Shown here: piece after piece, positions 12,401 to 26,445 of the stretch
Layout of the letters: each line of letters starts with the position of its first letter
Numbering within the stretch: position 1 is the first letter of the stretch
NCBI GenBank assembly: GCA_024349245.1
Contig: JALDNG010000004.1
Coordinates: forward strand, 4,168,501-4,232,500
Direction: 5' to 3'
From: Neodontobutis hainanensis
Lineage: Eukaryota > Chordata > Actinopteri > Gobiiformes > Odontobutidae
DNA length: 64,000 nt
Program-made: the position numbers and the translations under genes
Notes under the pieces: model-generated
Databases searched by the model: none
The model's input: the letters and a program-made list of their open reading frames with translations, nothing else
Told to the model about the DNA's origin: nothing

Positions 12401-14659
12401 GTTTAACAGCACTTGCCAGAAAATCCCTCCTTCTCTATGTCATTGGAAAAGTTAAGCGTCTTTTCTAAGAGCTGCCAAAGCTACAACAGACAAACATGCA
12501 TTTCACTCTGGCAGAAGGCAAAATATATATTCATGAGAACGGAAAAATGAATCAAATTTTGTGTGGCACCTGTTAAGCCAATGACAGCGACAGTCTGAAT
12601 CACCAGATAATCTTGAGAAAGAGGGCGGTTTAATTTCTCAATACTCTGGTTACATAAGCGTTACTGGTGTCACTCAGATGTTGGCCATGAGAAAAACACA
12701 TTGAACAGTAATGAGCACTTAATGTTCCTTATGCAGTGCATGAGAAATTACAGAGTGTGGTTCATTGCCCGCTAGCTGACAGGTGACACGAGGATTTGAA
12801 TAAAAGTCATTTAAATGCCTCCTTCCAGCTAATGTACATATAAATTTAAGTCATATTGTCTTGAGATAGGAATTATGACAGGAGATTGAGAATGTGTTTA
12901 ACCTACAGTTTTGCACACAACATTTCAAGTATCAAGGAGAAATGAGGAACTGAGGGGTGATAGACTGGGTTTAAGCTACACATGAGACCTTAACTGTGAC
13001 ATTTATTTTTCTAAATGTCACAGGCATTAACCTCATCATGGAGAACATAACAACCCAAGCTTTAATGTCTTGGCAAGCATTTTATTGCTTAATAAATCCA
13101 AATCCTAAATGTGGTGTGGATCCAATGTCAATAGAGTCTAGCCATCACCAAGACAACTTGTCTAAATGAAAGAGTGTAATGAAAGTAATCGTTTCCTGTG
13201 ACTGACTTATGAAAGAGGGTTATGGACACTTTTCACAGAGTTACACTTTTTAGCTTACCATTTCCAGCTCTTAACTATCATCTATAAAGAAGAGGAGTAA
13301 ACAAGAAGGAGCACATTTAGTTAACCTGTGACGTCAGAGGATGTCTAGGTTAATGTCTTGACACACAACACGGCTCAGGTGTTGTTGTGCCATCTCATCT
13401 GACCCGCAACATTGCAAGTAGCCACTGTTATTGCCTGTTTTCCTCTCTCAGGATTGTTCTACAGGGGTGGCTGGTGGTGATCGATGACCACTGGCGTCAC
13501 AGCCGGCTATCTTTCACTGCTACTGCCACTGCCACCTTTCACGGTCTCTGGGTGGCCCCCAACAACTGATGACCACAGCCTTAGCAGGAGGAACACAGCT
13601 AAGGCTGCTGACCACATTGCCCTAATCTTTTCTTTACCACGATATGCCTCTGTCCTATTTTACTGCCAAGAGAGCTGGTTATGATGAGGAGGCAGACAGG
13701 AAATGCTCATATGGATAGCCTCTTTTAATGGTTATCGAGAGAGAAAGAAAAGACTAAAGGGACATACCACACGCACCGCTGCTCTCGTTCATATGGGGCA
13801 ATTTATTAAAATAATAAAGCTCAGGTTGGTGCTGGACGTTGAGCCTACAATAAAGCTGACAAAGAGGTTATGAGAGCGAGGTATCACAAGGAATATAAAC
13901 AAAACAAACGCTCTTATGTCAGTGTCCAGTTTATTATCTGCACCCAGCTCACAAGGACTTAATTGCTTTCTTTTAGACTGAGACACATATCATATATTTC
14001 ATCATTACTCATAAAAAAAAAGCTGCTCATAAATCATTCCAGTACAAAGTCAGAGGACCTCTGTGCATAAGCCTCTCTGCTTTGTCCACCTCCACAGCAG
14101 AGTCAAATACACACCTTAAATCCCACCAAAGATGCTAAAAGGTTGTGTGCTCTCTCTGCTGTAAAACTGTCCTCACCCAGAACACTCTGCATCTATCACC
14201 TGATATCAGCTATTCCACAAGTATGCTAAATTGGATAATGAATCTCTCCCCCCAGGGACATGCAGTAGATGGATAATTTGTTGGTTAAATTACGGGCAGG
14301 GGACATATTACACCACTCGAGATGTGAGCTGTTAGTCTAGTTAAATGGAGGCAACCTTTTGCACGGGTCCACAAGAGTAACTTTACTGAATTAGAGCACG
14401 ATGAAAACGTAATTATCTCAGGAACTAAATATGGTCAGGCTGACTGGAGGTATCAAAAGTGTCTATATATTCCTAATTCTATCAGGTATTTTGTTAATTT
14501 TGAACACATAAAATATTACATTACATAAGGAATTGCAATTGAGATGAATCTAGATGAAAAAAATTGCAGAAATACACATTGCACTGTACATTTAAAGCTA
14601 TAAAACTGACTTCTGTACCTTAAAGAAAGACACTCAAGCTATTCTGGAAGGCTGTTACA
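9481..14659. other. Stretch without recognised gene
   Basis: AT-rich unique DNA. No exon or repeat family was recognised. The block at about 11040-11310 has more even base composition and could be a conserved non-coding element. Short reading frames at 10086-10388, 11851-12314 and 13387-13684 show no family motif. Confidence 0.5.
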
Positions 14660-15310
14660 GATATTAGCTGCATAAAACTGAAACGCTTCCTCTTCCCTGG
14701 GCACCAGCAGGAGACCTGTCCCTCAGAGTCCCAGATGGTTTATATGGGACTAACATGTGTCAGAGATTTACTTTGGCACTGAGCCATGGAGAGCCTTAAA
14801 CACCACTGCCAAATATCCTCTGAGAAACAGGAAGCCAGTGTAGAGACTTGAGGATATGGTTGTACTGTCCTGTCCTATCAGGACTCGAGCAGCAGCGTTC
14901 TGTTTTACTGCAGCTGTTTTACAGCTCGCTTAGTGAGTGCAATGAGCAGACCATTGCAGTAGTCTAACCTGCTAGAGATAAATGCACGGATAAGCCTCTC
15001 TAAGTCTGGTTTAGACACAATACCCTTGATTCTGGCAATGTTTTTGAGATGGATAAAAGCTGCTGATGCTATTGCTTTAATGTGGCTGTTAAAGTTCAAG
15101 TCTGATTCCATTATTACCCACAGAATTCTAACTTGGTTTTCAGGATGTATAGAAAGTGACTTGAGACGATTGCTGACGCTTTATCTTTGTGTGTGTGGGT
15201 CAAAGATAATGACACATGGTGATCTGTTGGAGTCCACAGGCCCATAGTCGCCTGCGGTCGATGAGATGTACAGCTGAGTGTCATCTGCAGAGTTGTGGAA
15301 GAGCACATTG
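14660..15310 (-). mobile_element. L2-clade LINE, reverse-transcriptase and 3' part
   Basis: Read on the minus strand, the element first gives motif C of a reverse transcriptase (SADDTQLYIS, the two catalytic Asp codons at 15280-15288). After decayed sequence comes the thumb region: ESDLNFNSHIKAIASAAF, then HLKNIARIKG and ISSRLDYCNGLL. This is the order in fish L2-type LINEs. Frame changes and stops lie between the blocks, so it is inactive. The 14660-14900 part continues as diverged 3' sequence. Motif A and the endonuclease are absent, so the copy is 5'-truncated, as is usual for LINEs. Confidence 0.85.
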
Positions 15311-15887
15311 CATCAGATACAGCTCATCTGCTTTTAGTTTTCATCTGGTATGTTAATTTTAAAATCCTGTGAGCATTTTTGCTGCATTGCCTCAGATAGA
15401 TTGTTGTATGAAAAAACAAAACAAAACAAAAAAACATACTCGACTGGCTGCTAAGAGGTAGCCTAGACAGCCATCCTAATTATATCTTAAGAAATATTCT
15501 TTGGGATTGATTTCTATGAATACAATGGAATAGACATATAGCCAATCAGAATTCAGGAGGCAGTGCCAACATACACAGAATAAACTGCCTCTGGTACAAA
15601 TTGAAAAACCATCAGAAACACAAAGCTTCAAAAAAACAAAACCTGCCTCCTTTTAGATAAAGGCTTTGTCTGGTAGGATTCATTGTTTGAATGGAATGGT
15701 TTTCAGGTGTCACTCTGCTAGAAAAGTAAGTGGGTCTGAATGGCCAGGCTGGAAAAAAGAGACTAGAACAGCCATGTTACTGACTGAAGACTTTTTAATA
15801 TTGATGCCTAAAATTCACCATGCTATTATACAAAAATGATAATTTACTTATACTCTAAATGACTCCATATAAAAAAAAGGTAAGGGG

Positions 15888-16075
15888 TCGCAGGTGACTG
15901 GAGCCTATCCAGCAACATTGGGCCTAAGGCGGGGTACACCCTGGACAGTGGCCAGTTAGTCGTTAGAGACAGACACTGACAGAGAACACACAGTAACACG
16001 GGGAGGACATGTAGACTGCCTCACACTTTTTGCTGTGAGGCAGGAGCTCTAACCACTCTGCCACTGTGCACCCCA
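15888..16075 (-). repeat. Abundant teleost-type dispersed repeat
   Basis: The minus strand starts with GTGCACAGTGGCAGAGTGG and TTAGAGCTCCTGCCTCACAG, then CACGGGGAGGAC read in reverse, and ends with the block whose plus-strand form is GGCGGGGTACACCCTGGACA. I recognise this arrangement as a very common repeat of fish genomes. The middle part is shortened here. An opposite-orientation piece lies at 27796-27960. I am unsure of its formal class. Confidence 0.7.
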
Positions 16076-16258
16076 CCCAGAGAAACAGAAGAGCGAGGCA
16101 TTCAAACCTGATCTGCAGCTTCTGATATTAAACTGCTTTGTGACAGTTTTCTAGAGGCCTGCCATCCACTGAATGTCCAGAGCAATGACCCGTGTTCTGC
16201 ACTGGCCGGCGAAATCCTGTCCTCCAGCAATTTTTCCCCTCGGATAAACCGCTGCATA

Positions 16259-16292
16259 GCAAACATGGCTGCAGAGCAAACATGGCTGCAGA
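16259..16292 (+). repeat. Perfect 17-bp tandem duplication
   Basis: GCAAACATGGCTGCAGA occurs twice head to tail. A partial third copy (GCAAACATGG) appears near 16363. Confidence 0.9.
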
Positions 16293-17925
16293 GAATGTAC
16301 CACACAAAGTCCACGTTTTAATGGGGAGAGGCAAGGCAGCTCAAGGTGGATGAGGATGAATCGCAAACATGGCGTCGCCAACTGAATTTGGCCATAATCC
16401 AACCATTTTTTTTTTCATCATCCACCATAATAAAGTACAACGGACAAAGGATGCTTTTAAACATTTTATTAAAAGCACTCAAAGCTTGCCTCTTTCACAG
16501 CAGTGATTGACTGTAAAAACATCTATGGAAAAACTCAAATGTATAAACTTGAATAATATGTTCTGGGTGGCCCAAACTTTTCAATGAGCAATTTATGCCT
16601 TTCTCCTCTATATCATTTTGTTTAATTAAAATAGTACTCCAGAGTTTTGACCATGAGCCATATAAAATGAAAGCTGACATTGAATTGTATATACAGCTAT
16701 TATTAAATTATTACACTTTCACAGTAAATGTAAATGCTAAATGATGCAAGAGTGTGTTAATATAAAGCTGCAGTTCCAGGCAGACAATGGTTATTGTGTC
16801 TGTTCCATCAGTGAACACTCATGTCTAATATTACCTTGGTCATTCTGTGTGACGCCATCTTCCTTTCACTATCCAAACACGTGTACAGTAAGTATGAGTG
16901 AACTGGTTACTCTAAATTGCACATTGTGAATAAAGTGAGTGTGAATGATCTCCAGGTGTCAGCACTAATTAGCTGCTGATTTTCCAGGTTGCACCTCACC
17001 TTACACCCTCGGAGAGGCTCCAAAAAAATAAATGAATGGACATAAATGAACATACTTGTCTGCCTTGTGCCAGCTACAAAAACAGAAATAATAAAATAAA
17101 GGATGTCAAGATTATTAGAACACATGACAGTTTTTTGCATGATTTGATTTCATAATGTTCATAAAGCACAACAAATATCAGATGAAGTCAGTCCTACAGT
17201 TTTTTTTAAATCTACTTTTAACTTTAGTATTTGGTTTGTCCACCTTCTACAGAGAACTTTAACACTAATGTTATCCCTTGGCTTCTTTTGTGAAGGAACA
17301 TGATTGTGTGACATTGAAACAAGGCCTAGCTTGTTTTTTTTTTGTAAAGAAAATTATCTAAATCTCGTTATGGCGGCACTATTCTATATTTTTAAAAAAC
17401 ATAATGATGACTTTGTAGATATTTCATTTGTTTTATGGGTATTTTAATGGACAATTCAACAAAAACAACTGAAAAGTCCAAGCCTAAGCCAAGTGTTTTA
17501 ATAATTTTGGCAACCAGTTTATACAGTATATAATGTAATGCTGGACCCAAGTCGTATTGAGTAACATGAGGGCAGGATTTTTCAAATGTAAAGATATACA
17601 ACCACTACAAGTGCAACAGGTACAACTTACCTTCCTTAAAGATTTGATTTGTTTGAAAACAGATAAACACATGTCACAGGTCAAATAAAGACAAAGGGCA
17701 CAGCAATGTCCAAATATTGTCAAGAAGCCAGATTTATTTATTTTTATAGAAAAGTCTTCTATGAACAGAGGAAGAGGCCTCAGATAAATTTTGCCTAGTA
17801 TTTAAAACACTGTTTTAAACCTAAATCAAAAGAGTTTCACTCTAGAAAAACAACACCTGAATGGAACAGTGTCACTAATGACTCTCACATCAGGAGAGTA
17901 TTTCTGCCCTTTCAGAGCTAACGAC

Positions 17926-18127
17926 TATGAGACCAGAACAGCCTGGTTCCATCAGAGTTAGTTTCAGGTCAAACCCCTCCCTCTAGAGACAAAAGCTCAG
18001 CTTTCTTACCAGTTGAACTAAGAATTGAGAAAGTCTCTTGATAAAAGAGACAAAACGTCTTCATTTTGAAAACTCCAGATGTCTTTGCTTTAACCTTTTT
18101 TTCAAGATGACCTGTTGACTGAGAACC
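17926..18127 (+). repeat. Dispersed repeat with inverted end, copy A
   Basis: A body segment (TATGAGACCAGAACAG to CTCCCTCTAGAGAC, 17926-17993) is followed by CAAAACGTCTTC near 18051 and by an end segment at 18091-18127 (TTCAAGATGACC, GACTGAGAACC). Copy B at 29266-29380 carries the same body in the same orientation, but the end segment reverse-complemented on the other side. The segment is therefore an inverted terminal repeat of the family. Copy A has lost its left end. Confidence 0.65.
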
Positions 18128-20700
18128 TCCACAGACAAGTCAAATAATGAAGAAGCTAGTCTACCATTGTTTTGTTAAAAGTATAATATACAGGGGATGA
18201 AATTAGTCACCACACAATGGAAATTCAACAGAAATTCTTTGTATTGCCCTCATTGTAATCACTGCTTTAAGACTTAAGTGTGATAATAAACTAAGATTAA
18301 CATTTAGGTTGTTACTTAAAATAAATCACATCAACAAAACGTGTGACACTTTGAAGCTGCATTTTTAATCTACAGAAGTGGATCTAATTGGTTTCCACTT
18401 CCACTCCTCTATAAATTCAATAAACTGCTATGTAAATATCATCTGTGTAATGGTTTATCTGCTCCTTAGAGGCACAGACTAATTTAGTCAGTTTTGAGAT
18501 GAAGTATTGCTTTGCAGTGGCTTTGTTACAGAAACCACTTCCCTCAGTGGTGGTTTCCTTTTCCCAGTGTATGCAAGAGGCTGGTCAGCTGAGGTTGAGT
18601 TGTGTCTTCTGGTTGAACTCTGAGATGCACTGACGTGGGAGCGCTAATCTGAGATGCCCTTAATTGGTGTTTTTTCTTTGGAGACAGCTAATACTAATGA
18701 ACCTAACCTGAGAAGTTGAGGTAACTGTCGCTGTCCTTGCTGCAAACTCTGTTGTTCATAGAAGCAGTAGTTTGAATGATGGCTTTTGTGTGATTTTTTT
18801 ACACTATTTGATGTTCAATCTACAACAAAAACAATTAAATGGAGCAACGTCTTAAGTAATCACACACTTTCAGTTTATGAAGAAAAGGGAAACAAATACA
18901 AACACTTAAATGGAGTGGCAGATCTTATTTTTCCGCTGTTTTAAAATGGATCAATAGCAGTGGCTGGGCCTGGCGTTCAAAACTGCTTACTCCTCATTTG
19001 AACTATATGTAATCAATTTTAGCCAGAGGAGAGCTAGAGCCCTTTCCAAACTAAGTGGGGAAACAGTGGGATTACTAGCTCCATGGCATTTATAAATTGA
19101 GCCCAACGAGAAGAGGGCCACCAAGAGACTCCCGGTCGACATAATTACAGCGGCAGGGCAATAAATCCAGCCCGCGGATCTCTTACAGTTGCGCCGCAGT
19201 AAATTCAGCATGGGCCCCTATACTTATACAGCTTGCCCTATCCGGAAGAAAACATTTATGTTTGTGTTGCTGTCTAGAGAGAGTGAGAAAAAAGAAAAAC
19301 AGTGACCTTGGTACCTACAAACCTCTGTGGCCTCTGCTCACTGTAGTTGTGATGATTTAGATCTACAAAGCACTGACTCACAAAATACAATATAGTTGTG
19401 TGCATTTAGTAGCCTTGGAGCAGGTAAAAGCACCCAAAGGATGTCTAAAAGTGTCCCTTTCAGGAGAAAAAAAAAAACAATAATGTACGTGAGACTTAAA
19501 AGCATTGCATTGATTTAAAGGGTTACATGCGTCCTCAAGGGGATTTTTAGAAATGACAAATGTCAGGCAACTATCCAAAGGACAATTGTAACAGGACTAA
19601 CAACATACTGAGACGGCATGTGGATAAGTGAATCAGAGGTGAGTGTGTCCTGTCTGCAGATTCCTTTGTGATGTGGGTTTACAATGCACAACCCTTTTGT
19701 ATATAGATTTAAAGTCGCCTGAAAGAACGTTCACCTTAATTTAGTCAACAATCTTCCTTCAAGACCGTCAAGTAACCTGGTTAGCCCAAGATTGATGTAA
19801 GACAGTGCACTAAATGTTTTGTTATTCTTTCAAATAGAAACAAGGTCAATGTATTTCAATCAGTCAAGCTTTGTACTAACAATCTAAGGTCAAAAGCTGG
19901 TGTTTTTATTTGTATAGCCTTTTATCTGCTATTATTTGGAGCCATGATCAAATAGAAAGTCTTGGACAGGCTGCAAAGAGAAGCTATTAATTCTACAGAG
20001 CAGCTAGTCTGGTCTGGATATGAACGTGGAGGGCACATCGAGAATAATAAGCGAAGAGTAAAAAGTCAAAACCTGGAAAAACAGAGGTGACATTCAGTGG
20101 CTGTAAACGAGTTAGAGTCAAAACTGCTTTATTGCTGTCTGGGGATGACTAAAGCATACTATTAACCTTTGTGGAAATGGCTTTGGAGCTCTCCTGGGTT
20201 GATGTTCGGCATGAAAGTGTGTTTGTGGAAGAATCTCATTACAGTGGATAGTGGATATTAAACAGAGACGACAATGAGAATGCAAGATCAAAAACAACAA
20301 ACTAGGACACACATGTCCACTGTCTGATCCACAGGATGACTCTATCAAAACTGAAGTGCTTAAAATAGTATGCATTCAAGACGACACAAACTGAAACCAA
20401 AACACAGCTGAGACTAGACAAAATCAAGACAGGCCGAGACTCAGATTAACCCAAGACAAATGCATGTAAAAGGAAAAGACGCTGGGGAACAGTCCAGTCC
20501 AGTATTACTGCTAATGAAAAACTCAGATTAGCACTGCTGATCAGTAATTATTGGTGAGGTATGGAGCTTTTGCTGGGATTATACTGTATGTATATAAATA
20601 TGCCAAACCATATGAAGACACGATAAGCCCACATTTAGAAGTCCTGGGCCAACAAGATTGTGCGTTCAATATAGAGTGCTCAGTACTCATTTTGTGTGCT

Positions 20701-20740
20701 CTGGACCCATGTTATTCAGTCTGGATCCATGTTATCTACT
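20701..20740 (+). repeat. Imperfect 20-bp tandem pair
   Basis: CTGGACCCATGTTATTCAGT is followed directly by CTGGATCCATGTTATCTACT. Confidence 0.8.
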
Positions 20741-21501
20741 CTGGGCAGCTGTAGAAACAAAAACAGAAGCAATTAAACTTGCACAAGGCTTTTAATGTCA
20801 ATTTCAATTTCTGCTTCATTTTGTTGCATGTAAGAAATACATAATGCAGTTAAATTAAATCAAACTTGTTTAAATCTGCTCTGATCAAGACTGGTATAAG
20901 GTAAGTAAAAATGTGTTTGACTCGTTGTCTTACAACTGTTCTCAAAACCAACATCTACAAAACTAGATACAACTCTTATTGTACACCAATAAAGTCATCT
21001 CTTTGTGTTCACCGACAGAAAAAATCCTGACCTATAAAATACACCAATTAGGGCTTCAGAGAACAGTGCAATTTTGCTGCCTTTGGTGCCATTTAGTGTG
21101 AATACTGCCCTGGAGGCACATTGTTGTTAGGCTTTTCTTATCAAACATGCAGTGCAGACTGTGGTACCCTGTGGGCAGCACCACTTTCACAGGATTAACT
21201 GTGGAGTTGTGTCTAATATTACCCTGTCTACCTTAACCCCCAGTGTTTGCAAAGAATACTCAATGTGTGGGGCTGCACATGGCTGCATTGTTTAAAACAT
21301 AAAACACAACCTGAACCAACCACAATAACCTCGTTATACCAAAACTATTTTATTTCCAATGTGTGCAAACATTTCTTTAAAGAACTCGGGAAACCAGAAT
21401 TATAAGTTTTGCCCAATCCGGATATCAGAGGGTAATCATGATTGGCATTAGAGCTATGGCACAACAAAAAGGTAGTAAAAGTTATAATGTTAATGTCTCA
21501 T

Positions 21502-21730
21502 AATAAAAATAATCTTTATATAGCGCTTTTCCACCTACTGTAGTAGGCACTCAAAGCGCTTTACATACATTAAACTATTACCAGTGTTACAGACCTTCAC
21601 AGGAGGCAAAGTAGGTTAAGTGTCTTGCCCAAGGACACAACGACAGTATGTGCGGGATGTTATGATGTTTTGGGTTGTTTCGATCCACCTACCCACCGGT
21701 CGAAGGACGTTCACTGCCGGCCAATGCTGA
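21502..21730 (-). mobile_element. tRNA-derived SINE, degraded
   Basis: Read on plus, the element begins with TTTATATAGCGCTTTTCC and CACTCAAAGCGCTTTACA, and later has TGTCTTGCCCAAGGACACAA and CGACAGTATG. These are the tail and body blocks of the complete minus-strand SINE at 30113-30470. The tRNA-like head expected near 21700 is heavily mutated. It is probably an older or different subfamily member. Confidence 0.7.
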
Positions 21731-22462
21731 TCTCTCAAGAGAATAGGCAGAGGCCCCAAATAATGGAGAAAAAGGGGAGGACCTCAAAAGGGAATACAGA
21801 CTGTAAAATAGAGTGCGGAAAGGGGAAAGCTTAAGTAAACACTGGTTAGAGAAAGACCCAGGATTGGATTTGTGGTGGGGCTAAGCTGCCTTCTGGTGCT
21901 ACGTGACCAGCCTTTACCGCCAAGGCAAGGCGGCTCAGTCTTATCTCAGCACACACAAGCAGCTCCTGGCAACTGTGCTGTGCCATGGCTGTGGGTGACG
22001 CAGTCAGAGCGTGACAGATAGCACCATCTCACTGTTACTGGGTTAGTCTCCCTCTCCAGTTCCCTCCATTACTTCACTGGGGAGGGTGCACACAGTAGAA
22101 GACGTCTGATACTAATGCACTACATTGAGGTGACTCTAGGTGGGTCTCAGACTAGGATGTGCTCTCTGCTGTCCCATCCAGCAAAAGCTTGGATGGGATA
22201 TTTCCATTTAGTTAAATGGGAACACTCCTGTTTACATATCTGTGAAGATTCTCAAAAACACTCCTGTAAACCAAAAAAAAATATTTACAAAAAAGTTACA
22301 AAAAAGATCAACTTTGTAATAAATAAACTTAGGCATTAACTAAGTATTTGTGACTTCTTTGTAACTATATAATGTATAATGCATTAGATATTACTTAGCA
22401 TTATTAGGGTAAATTGTATTTATTGTTTTAGTCTTGATTTATAAGGCCATAATCAAGAATTC

Positions 22463-22492
22463 AGAATCATAATCACAAGAATCATAATCACA
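22463..22492 (+). repeat. Perfect 15-bp tandem duplication
   Basis: AGAATCATAATCACA occurs twice head to tail. Confidence 0.9.
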
Positions 22493-25400
22493 TTTCCGAC
22501 TGTTGCGGTGCCATTTCCATAGGATCAACAGAGAGACATGTTCCTGTGCCATGTGTTTGTAATTGCCACCTCTGGCTATGATCTGGATGTGTAAACATGT
22601 GTGCCACCTGGGACAATTACATCAAATGCAAAAAAAGCTGCACCATACTGCCCGCAGCGCTGGCGATAACTGTCAGCTCCACAGTGAGTAGCTCTTTCGC
22701 GATGCCACAATGGGATCGTACAGCTACTTATGGAGAAAACGTTCCAGGACAAGATCCTTCCAAGTAAAAGCACAACAAGGTGGTAACACCGTCTTCAAAG
22801 TATTGAATAGCTGCTAATTTAAAAGGTTAAACCCTTTCATGAAAGTGCATATCAAGCCAACCTGTTTGGAGTATACACCTAATTAGCATATTGCTCCCCC
22901 AGCACTCCCTTTCCCGTTTGACCCTGCAGTGAAAATCCAATGAATAACTAACAGGGGAATAATCACTCACATAGCGGTGGTGGGAGGCGTTAGAGTACAG
23001 CAACACGTGTGCCAGTGTCTTGTTTATTAGCATTTTCTTTGTCAATTGGAGAGATACAATGCTGTGTTTGCAGAGTCAGGCTTCTGCTCTTTCTATCTCC
23101 AAGCCATGGACACTCTGATGGTGTTTGAATGACTGCAGCTATGCTGCCATCTGAAAATGTGAACTCTCGTAAATGTTACAGAGGTTTTTGCTTTAAATTT
23201 TTAATGGGATATTAAGAGTCATTCTTTTTATTACCAGATGGCTATACTATGTGAGAAACTCTGTGTTACACTTTACTCAATTGTGTAAGCTACATTTCCT
23301 CAAAAACTGTTTCTATATTAAAATAATGTAACACTCTAAACTGGAATGTCAAGGCTAACACGATCTCTGTCACACTTTCACAACAGAAAATATATGTAAA
23401 CAAGCTTGGTTCTCAATAAGAGGTCCTCTCTTATTGCTCTCATTTAGCAGTAAAGGTCAAACCCAGACTTACTCTGGCTTTTCAGTGAACTTTATTGACT
23501 AACCAGTTTGGCTGTATCCTTTTTAAGTTATTTGTTATTGGCTAAAAATGTAAAAAAAAACAAAAAAACAAACAAGGTAAATATATGTGTTTTGTATCAA
23601 CACTGCCCCCTAGTGGTCTGGAGCATTTCCGTAGTGTTGTGAGCTTATGTTTGTTTTTGTTGTGTTGTGCACTACTGGGCCACCGTAGGACATACTTACA
23701 TTGAGACATAAGTGCAATTATACAGATTTCTTTGGCTCCAAATGTAAAATATAATATAAAATAAGTAGCATGTGTTTATCTTGACATCAGCTCATTAAAG
23801 TTCCAGTACAGTCAGCTTTGCCACTGAATATGTATGTACTTATTATAGTTTGCGGTCCCTGGGGTGTGGACAACACTGTGCTTTAACAAGAGTATAATGT
23901 GATAAAATACTTCTGCTAAAGAATCTAGCCAAGGCTGGTGCCACAGTTTGTAGAAATCTGTTGGTTCTGTCTGTCCGTACGACAGATTACCTTTCTGCTA
24001 TGCCCCCTAGAAAAACGCAGTGAAAATACATTAAGGGATAACAAGGTGGAGAACAGGAATGGTGTGAGGGAGAAAAAAGAAAGAAAATGATAGAATAATC
24101 AGAGAAATCCTCGAGGTGAAGGAGTGGAAGGATGTGAGTGGAGGAGGAGTAAAGCTGCTTTCCTCTTAGAGGCCATTATTGACAGTGACATGCTGTGAAG
24201 GCTCTCCTTCTGCCCTCTCACAAAAGCAGCTTCAGCAGCATGAACAGTGGCATATCTCCAGCATGCATGTTGTAAGTGCTTACCCAACCTGGTCACAAAA
24301 CAGTCAAACCTTCATAAACTCCACTAAAGTGTAGAGAGAGGTTTAGCCTTGAGAAACACTTTAAAAAGCCTTCATAGTCTTTATTCAATGTGTTTTCATT
24401 TGCTTAACTATCACTCAGCTCAAGGTTTATAAGTAATACACCTGAGCATTGCCTGCTCTATGTGAAAGTTGGATAGCTGTCACTGAGAGCCAAACACCTC
24501 TGTAAACTACCTCAGTATCTGACATTTTTACCTAAGCTATAGCTCTAAATCTTACGCTCACACTTATTGTATTAGTGAACGCTATTACAGCAACATTTCT
24601 TGAAAAACTATAACATTTTACCTGTTTGTGTACACAAGAATGGCATTTTCAGTTAAAATGACTACTTCCTCTACTGCTGCAATGTAAACTGAACATATCA
24701 GTCAGTAAATAGCTATTTGTGGTTGCTTATGCACAACATGAAGAACATAATCCAGGTTTTTGCACTTTTAGAAACCTACGTATTATTAATACAACCAAAA
24801 TCTTGAATAAAAGTGTTCCAGAAAACGGAAGTTGTCTGTTTTGAAGAAGACACATACCACTGTTTCTTTGTGTGTAATCACTGTAGTTAGTGGCAGTGGT
24901 GCTCTCAGTCCTGTTATTGTTCTTACTTGGACTGGGATCTCTTGACAAAGATACATGCATACACTCTCTTTGACCCCTCAACAGAAAATTTTGATGAAAT
25001 AAAAATATAACACAGTATTGTCTCCTCCTGGGAAGAATTACAAAGACGAGTCACTAATGATGAGTCTACAGCTGTGTAGGTATTCACGTCAGCGCCTTTG
25101 TGGTGTTCTGTTACAGGGAAGAAGAGCCTCTGAGTGTTGGCTACGGCTGGCTATAATGATGTAAAGGTCAGATGTGGTGGTGGGACTTAGAGGCTGTCAG
25201 ACAAAGATGCTGAAGTCTGGGGAGCGCCGGTGTCAGGTGTCACACCCTCTCATAAAGCAACACTGAAGGCTGCTGGGAGATCATGGACAATTTGGCCATT
25301 TACCATACTCTTCTAGTGAAAGGACACTGCAGTAAGAACAATATCAATTTATCAATCAGCGCTTCTCCACACCAGAGGTGAAAAACCCCGCCGGTGTTGT

Positions 25401-26344
25401 CCCAGTAGGAGGCTCATTGGGCGGGTTATTAAAATGTCTGTGAATGTGCTATGCGCCTCTAATGACAGGTCTGTCTGAAATTTGGCAGACAGCTCAGCAA
25501 GCAGCCTGCCACATTATTACTATCCCATTAGAATAAATTAGCATGATCAGCCCTGAAGCAAATGTATGACTTCAGATTATATATGAAAATGCTACGGGGC
25601 GCATCTTAGTAGATTCCATCAAGTTAGGAACCGAAGAGAACAGACCGCCACTAATCAGTGTCCAATTATGAGAACACTGCAGATGAATGAATGAATGAGA
25701 TGCACTTTCACTCAAAGTCTGTTGACTCATATGTGCTTTATCTAGACCAACATCACCCACAGCAAATTATTAACAGCTATGACTCATGCTACATTTTGTT
25801 TCTTTGACGTTAAAAGCTGTAAAGTCCCAATAAGTCACAGTTGCTTCTCATTAAAATGCTGAACGACTCTGACTTGTGACCTGCTAATGGTTATAATGGA
25901 AGATAAGAGTGGGCTAGGACATCAACAGTATGTCCATTTGTCCCATCTCACTTTCATCCCACCATTTTCTCATTGACCATCACAGACTGAACCAATATAG
26001 ATGGCCACAGATCGATCCATGCTCCTGTCACTGCCCGGCCTCTGAAGCACAGTCATGATGACTCTGGAGAACGTACAGCAGACACATGCATTAAACGCCT
26101 TCACCTAATCTTCACCTTTAGTCTCTCTCACCGTTAGTTTCCTCTGAGCTAGGACTCAATGTGACACGATTCTTTGTAACCTCGACGCAGCCCCAGTTAA
26201 ACAGGGACTCCTGCATTATACAACACTGGGCAGGATGTTTACACTGCATTTACTTACATGAGAAAGAGGCTGAAGGACATCCAAATAACGACTAAAATGA
26301 CTAGAAAGCAGAATACCTAAACTATTGGATAAAACAGCAAAAAC

Positions 26345-26445
26345 TTGTGTTGCATGTCCAAAGGATAAAAGGTTCAAAAGTGTTTATTGTCATGTGCACA
26401 GACAGAAAGCATGTTTCCCTGCACAATGAAATTCTTACTTTGCTT
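26345..26445 (-). mobile_element. Probable 3' end of a non-LTR retrotransposon
   Basis: The minus strand gives GTAAGAATTTCATTGTGCAG, then CATGTGCACATGACAATAAA(CAC) in order across the segment. This 'AATTTCATTGT... TGACAATAAA' ending is a common 3' terminus of fish LINE or SINE copies and carries an AATAAA-like signal. No coding part is attached. Class assignment is from memory of the motif only. Confidence 0.5.

Larger units (their letters stand above)
16300..21500. other. Stretch without recognised gene
   Basis: Mostly unique AT-rich DNA; only the repeat copy at 17926-18127 was recognised. The block 18960-19230 is of even composition and looks constrained (see findings). An imperfect 20-bp tandem pair (16 of 20 matching) lies at 20701-20740. 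Confidence 0.5.
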
